Shown in pieces: positions 6,547-14,613 of a stretch of DNA of 14,613 bases (position 1 is its first letter; every line of letters begins with the position of its first letter). The notes under the pieces were generated by a model. That model was not told the DNA's origin, did not search any database, and saw only the letters and a program-made list of their open reading frames with translations. Both the position numbers and the translations under genes were made by a program. Location of the stretch: contig JBGAKX010000113.1 in NCBI GenBank assembly GCA_044224215.1, positions 1 to 14,613 on the forward strand, read 5' to 3'. The stretch is from DAOMFM01 sp035429825 (GTDB lineage Bacteria; Acidobacteriota; Blastocatellia; UBA7656; JADIYM01).

Positions 6547-6575
6547 AGTATACTCGAATCGCCCACACATGTCAG
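6547..6575 (-). promoter_or_regulatory. Sigma70-like promoter for the CgeB-like gene
   Basis: On the minus strand, CTGACA (6575-6570) is followed after 17 bases by TATACT (6552-6547), each matching consensus at five of six positions. The -10 overlaps the palindrome AGTATACT (6547-6554). A rightward reading of TATACT lacks a good -35 (TTCGGT with a 19-base spacer), so the leftward assignment is preferred. Confidence 0.55.
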
Positions 6576-6588
6576 GTGCGCTCACGCG

Positions 6589-6617
6589 CTGCCGGGCGGG
6601 CGTGTCGGGGCGATAAT
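6589..6617 (+). promoter_or_regulatory. Weak promoter candidate for the M20 peptidase gene
   Basis: CTGCCG (6589-6594), a 17-base spacer, then GATAAT (6612-6617). The -10 is good and the -35 poor. It would give a leader of about 33 nt ending in the GGAGG at 6648-6652. Confidence 0.35.
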
Positions 6618-6656
6618 TGCGTGACGTGTGGTACCTTACGACGCTGCGGAGGCCAG

Positions 6657-7802
6657 ATGACCGTAACCGCCGGAACAGACTGGACGTCGTGGTATGCCGA
6701 ACGGGCCGGGCGAATGCTCGACGAGTTGGGCTCGCTCGTGCGTATCGAGTCTCCGTCGCGCGACGCGGAAGGAATCCGCGAGATCGTCCGCTGGTTCGAG
6801 CGCGAACTAGCGCGTACGGGGGCACACGTCGAGGTGATCGACGAGCACGTCCACGGACCGAATCTCGTTGCACGGTTTGGCGAAGGCGCCGACCCGATTC
6901 TCCTCGTGGGGCACACCGACACGGTCTGGCCTCGCGGGACGCTCGAACGAATGCCCTGGCGCGTCGACGGAGACGCCGCGTTCGGACCGGGCGCGTTCGA
7001 CATGAAGGCGGGATGTCTCGTGGTGCTGGAGGCCATTCGTGGACTCGCAGAACACGGTCACCGAACGCCGTTGACCGTGGTATTCAACTGTGACGAAGAG
7101 ATTGGCAGCGCGTCTTCGAGATCGATCATCGAGCGCGAAGCGCGGGAAGCCCGAGCGGTCCTCGTCTTCGAACCGGCGCTTCCCGGAGGACGCGCCAAGA
7201 CGTCACGTTCCGGCGTGGCAAACTATCACGTCGCCGTGACCGGACGCGCAGCTCATGCAGGCGTCGATCCCGACAAGGGAATCAGTGCGATCGGAGCCGC
7301 GGCCGGCGTCGTGACGCGCGTGCATGCGCTCAACGATCTGGCGAATGGGCTGTCGATCAACGTCGGCGTCATTCGCGGCGGCACGCGGTCGAACGTGATT
7401 GCGGCGCACGCCGAGCTCGAGATCGATGTCCGCTTCCGACGCGCCGAGCAGGCGGGCGTCGTCGACCTCGCGATTCGCGACATCGCGGGGGACCACAACG
7501 GCGCCCGCATCGACGTCACGGGTGGAATCGATCGGCCCCCGTTCGAGCGAACGCCGCACGTTGTCGAGCTCTTTGAGCGCGCGGCGCGTGCCGCAAATCA
7601 GTCCGGCTTCGAGCTTGGCGAAGGCCACGTCGGAGGCGCGAGCGACGGCAACTTCACCGCCGCGCTCGGCATCCCGACGCTCGACGGGCTCGGCGTGGAC
7701 GGAATGGGCGCGCACGCCGACCACGAACAGATCGTGGTCGCCGACCTGCCCCGCCGACCCGCGATGCTCGTGCGCCTGCTGCTCGACCTCGCGTCAACGT
7801 GA
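6657..7802 (+). CDS. M20-family metallopeptidase (carboxypeptidase G2-like)
   Basis: 381 aa. The two-zinc M20 signature is complete: H86 and D88 in 'GHTDTVW', the bridging D115 in 'GAFDMKAG', the catalytic base E147 and ligand E148 in 'CDEEIGS', E172 in 'FEPALPGG', and a C-terminal His (H353) in 'AHADHEQI'. H200 in 'GRAAHAGVDPDKG' is the usual lid/dimerisation-domain His. The 'HTDTVWPRGTL' and 'EPALPGGRAKTSRSG' wording is close to glutamate carboxypeptidase (CPG2) proteins, so hydrolysis of a C-terminal glutamate or a related amino-acid amide is the best guess. No signal peptide is seen, so it is probably cytosolic. The ATG at 6657 is chosen over an upstream in-frame ATG at 6528 because GGAGG lies 4 nt before it and family similarity starts there. 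Confidence 0.92.
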   Translation: MTVTAGTDWTSWYAERAGRMLDELGSLVRIESPSRDAEGIREIVRWFERELARTGAHVEVIDEHVHGPNLVARFGEGADPILLVGHTDTVWPRGTLERMPWRVDGDAAFGPGAFDMKAGCLVVLEAIRGLAEHGHRTPLTVVFNCDEEIGSASSRSIIEREAREARAVLVFEPALPGGRAKTSRSGVANYHVAVTGRAAHAGVDPDKGISAIGAAAGVVTRVHALNDLANGLSINVGVIRGGTRSNVIAAHAELEIDVRFRRAEQAGVVDLAIRDIAGDHNGARIDVTGGIDRPPFERTPHVVELFERAARAANQSGFELGEGHVGGASDGNFTAALGIPTLDGLGVDGMGAHADHEQIVVADLPRRPAMLVRLLLDLAST

Positions 7803-7815
7803 CGCACCACGATGG

Positions 7816-8631
7816 TTAGTGGGTCACTGGAGTTGCAGCGAGCTTCTCGATGTCGACGAGCAGCGCCGCGACGAGCGCGTCCATTACGAACTTCCCCTTC
7901 TCGCGCGTCGCGAGCGTCGCGTCGCCAAAGATTCCGGATGCCGAGTACGTTCCCTTCCCGTTCGGATCGCGCGTGAGCGGGCCCTCGCCCGGGTGGTAGT
8001 CCTTCACGGCCTTCTTCATGTCCACCGTCGCGGGCGCGATGTAGAGCATCATCGACGTCTCGATCTCGTCGGCATGTGTGCCGCCCTCCTGCTTGGAGAC
8101 GCGCTTCTCGATCGGGTCGAGCGTCACAAGCAGGTCCGTAAAGCGCATCACGATGCCTTCCTTCGCAAGAATCTCCACTGCCGGCGCGAGCGCGCGGCGC
8201 GTCGAGACGCCCGTATTCAGCACGTAGAACCGCCGCGGGCCGAATCGCGACAGACCCCGGCAGATCTCGACAATCATGTCCCGCGACGTTTCAAGCGAGA
8301 GCGAGGTCGCTCCGGGATACTCGACAAATGCCGGATAGAAGCTGTAGTTGACCGTGGGCGCAATGACCACATCCGCGCGCTCGAGGACCTGACGCTTCAG
8401 GTACTCGGCGATCAGAAAGTCGTTCTTGAGCTTCAGGTGCGGTCCGTGCTCCTTTGACGCAGCGCCAAGCGGAATGACCACGACCGTTGACGGCGTCAGG
8501 ACCTTCTCGGCTTCCTGCCACGTCAGGTCCTCGAGCAGAACACCCTTTGGCCCCTTTGCAGAAACGACCGCCGTGTGTGGTAGAACGCCACAGATGATTG
8601 CGAGAAGCGCCACTCGGTAAACAAATCTCAT
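7816..8631 (-). CDS. Exported creatininase-family amidohydrolase-like protein
   Basis: 271 aa with a signal peptide at residues 1-25 ('FVYRVALLAIICGVLPHTA'), so probably periplasmic or secreted. Creatininase-family landmarks are 'IPLGAASKEHGPHLKLKND' (53-71; E61, H62, D71) and 'GTHADEIETSMML' (184-196; H186, E189). In classic creatininases the first motif reads roughly ExHGPHLPLGTD; here Glu is directly next to His and there is one extra residue. The usual NGHGGN loop is replaced by 'NTGVSTRR' (139-146). These proteins are zinc amide or cyclic-amide hydrolases; the substrate here is unknown and the altered motif makes creatinine unlikely. The start at 8631 is preferred over the ATG at 8706 because it begins the signal peptide. 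The stop lies 13 bp from that of the M20 gene. Confidence 0.87.
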   Translation of the reverse strand: MRFVYRVALLAIICGVLPHTAVVSAKGPKGVLLEDLTWQEAEKVLTPSTVVVIPLGAASKEHGPHLKLKNDFLIAEYLKRQVLERADVVIAPTVNYSFYPAFVEYPGATSLSLETSRDMIVEICRGLSRFGPRRFYVLNTGVSTRRALAPAVEILAKEGIVMRFTDLLVTLDPIEKRVSKQEGGTHADEIETSMMLYIAPATVDMKKAVKDYHPGEGPLTRDPNGKGTYSASGIFGDATLATREKGKFVMDALVAALLVDIEKLAATPVTH

Positions 8632-8661
8632 AGGATGTCGATACGCCTCTTTGGAGGATTC

Positions 8662-8675
8662 TGTCCGTCCGGACA
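8662..8675. promoter_or_regulatory. Candidate operator TGTCCG-TC-CGGACA
   Basis: A perfect 6-bp inverted repeat with a 2-bp centre in the 177-bp gap between the divergent creatininase-like and kinase genes. It is the only strong dyad I see there. I could not find a convincing -35/-10 pair for either gene in the gap. Confidence 0.35.
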
Positions 8676-8808
8676 CCTGACCAGCATGTTCGAATCGTTC
8701 CCGCACGAGAGACTATCTACGCGTCGTCATCTATCTCTCTGCTGGACCGGCCGTCGAATGTGGGTAAGTCGACTCGACGCGCCGGACGGCAGCCGCAGCT
8801 AACCGTAC

Positions 8809-14478
<5,670 letters not shown>

Positions 14479-14483
14479 CACTG

Positions 14484-14506
14484 GCGGTTGGGCTCGGTGG
14501 AACCGC
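14484..14506 (+). terminator. Weak stem-loop after the kinase gene
   Basis: GCGGTT (14484-14489) pairs with AACCGC (14501-14506) around an 11-nt loop, starting 6 bases after the stop codon. There is no T-run, so if it works at all it is a 3'-end stabiliser or a weak terminator. Confidence 0.3.
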
Positions 14507-14509
14507 TGA

Positions 14510-14527
14510 TGCACCCCGAAGAGTGCA
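14510..14527 (-). repeat. Degenerate copy of the hairpin repeat
   Basis: TGCAC (14510-14514) pairs with GTGCA (14523-14527). The sequence GCACCCCGAAG (14511-14521) matches the reverse complement of the left-edge hairpin exactly over 11 bases, then departs by one substitution and one deletion. It is therefore probably an inverted, decayed member of the same repeat family. Confidence 0.45.
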
Positions 14528-14598
14528 ACTCCCCTGCGAATCAACGTTGTGCGGTGTGCGACGAATCGCAACGCGCCGTGCTTGGTTCCAAAGGCCCC

Positions 14599-14612
14599 GG
14601 TTCGAAGCACCC
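14599..14612 (-). repeat. Partial inverted copy of the hairpin repeat at the window edge
   Basis: GGTTCGAAGCACCC is the exact 14-base reverse complement of the hairpin right arm plus tail (GGGTGCTTCGAACC) in the copies at 36-62 and 135-161. The window stops here, so the rest of the hairpin cannot be seen; the last base (T) already departs from the left-hand copies. Confidence 0.6.
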
Positions 14613-14613
14613 T

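Noticed and set aside
6509..6562. tRNA-like look of the stretch containing 'ggtagctcaattcggt' and 'ctcgaatc'
   Set aside because: The D-arm-like GCTC has no pairing GAGC, no anticodon or T stem can be built, and the acceptor ends do not pair.

Overview
The window is a high-GC bacterial segment with nine supportable genes, no RNA genes and no recognisable transposase, integrase or CRISPR array. Several features suggest a soil or sediment bacterium, perhaps Acidobacteriota (Vicinamibacteria-like) or a neighbouring phylum: a cytochrome c–copper monooxygenase fusion, a CusF–SCO fusion, an exported creatininase-like protein and a very large Ser/Thr kinase. This placement rests on gene content recalled from memory and is weak.

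Layout. At 1-167 there is a repeat-rich edge with two identical 27-bp hairpin repeats. A minus-strand gene (168-1268) encodes a protein whose C-terminal half looks like a MESH1/RelA-type HD domain that has lost every metal ligand. It is divergent from a plus-strand secreted cytochrome c–Cu monooxygenase fusion (1461-2999). That gene converges, with an 8-bp gap, on a minus-strand CusF–SCO copper lipoprotein (3008-3844). A PLP aminotransferase (3943-5094) follows, behind a good promoter and a candidate operator. It converges on a two-gene minus-strand unit: a CgeB-like glycosyltransferase (5363-6427) and an overlapping 92-aa protein of unknown function (5101-5379). An M20 metallopeptidase (6657-7802) converges on an exported creatininase-family protein (7816-8631).

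The right-hand 5.7 kb (8809-14478) is one ORF of 1889 aa. It joins a Ser/Thr kinase, an AAA_16/STAND-type ATPase, a helical TPR-like region and two tandem family-5 solute-binding domains. No membrane segment or signal peptide is visible. This is the most unusual object in the window: apparently a cytoplasmic kinase/ATPase whose sensor is a pair of periplasmic-type ligand-binding domains. At 14479-14613 there are degenerate, inverted relatives of the repeat seen at the left edge.

How the genes may work together. The copper monooxygenase and the CusF–SCO protein form a plausible copper enzyme plus copper-delivery pair. The peptidase, creatininase and aminotransferase suggest amino-acid or amide scavenging. 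The giant kinase could sense a peptide-like or other small ligand. These links are inferred from adjacency only. Transcription units alternate strand almost gene by gene, with 6-13 bp between convergent stops and promoter-like signals in most divergent gaps.
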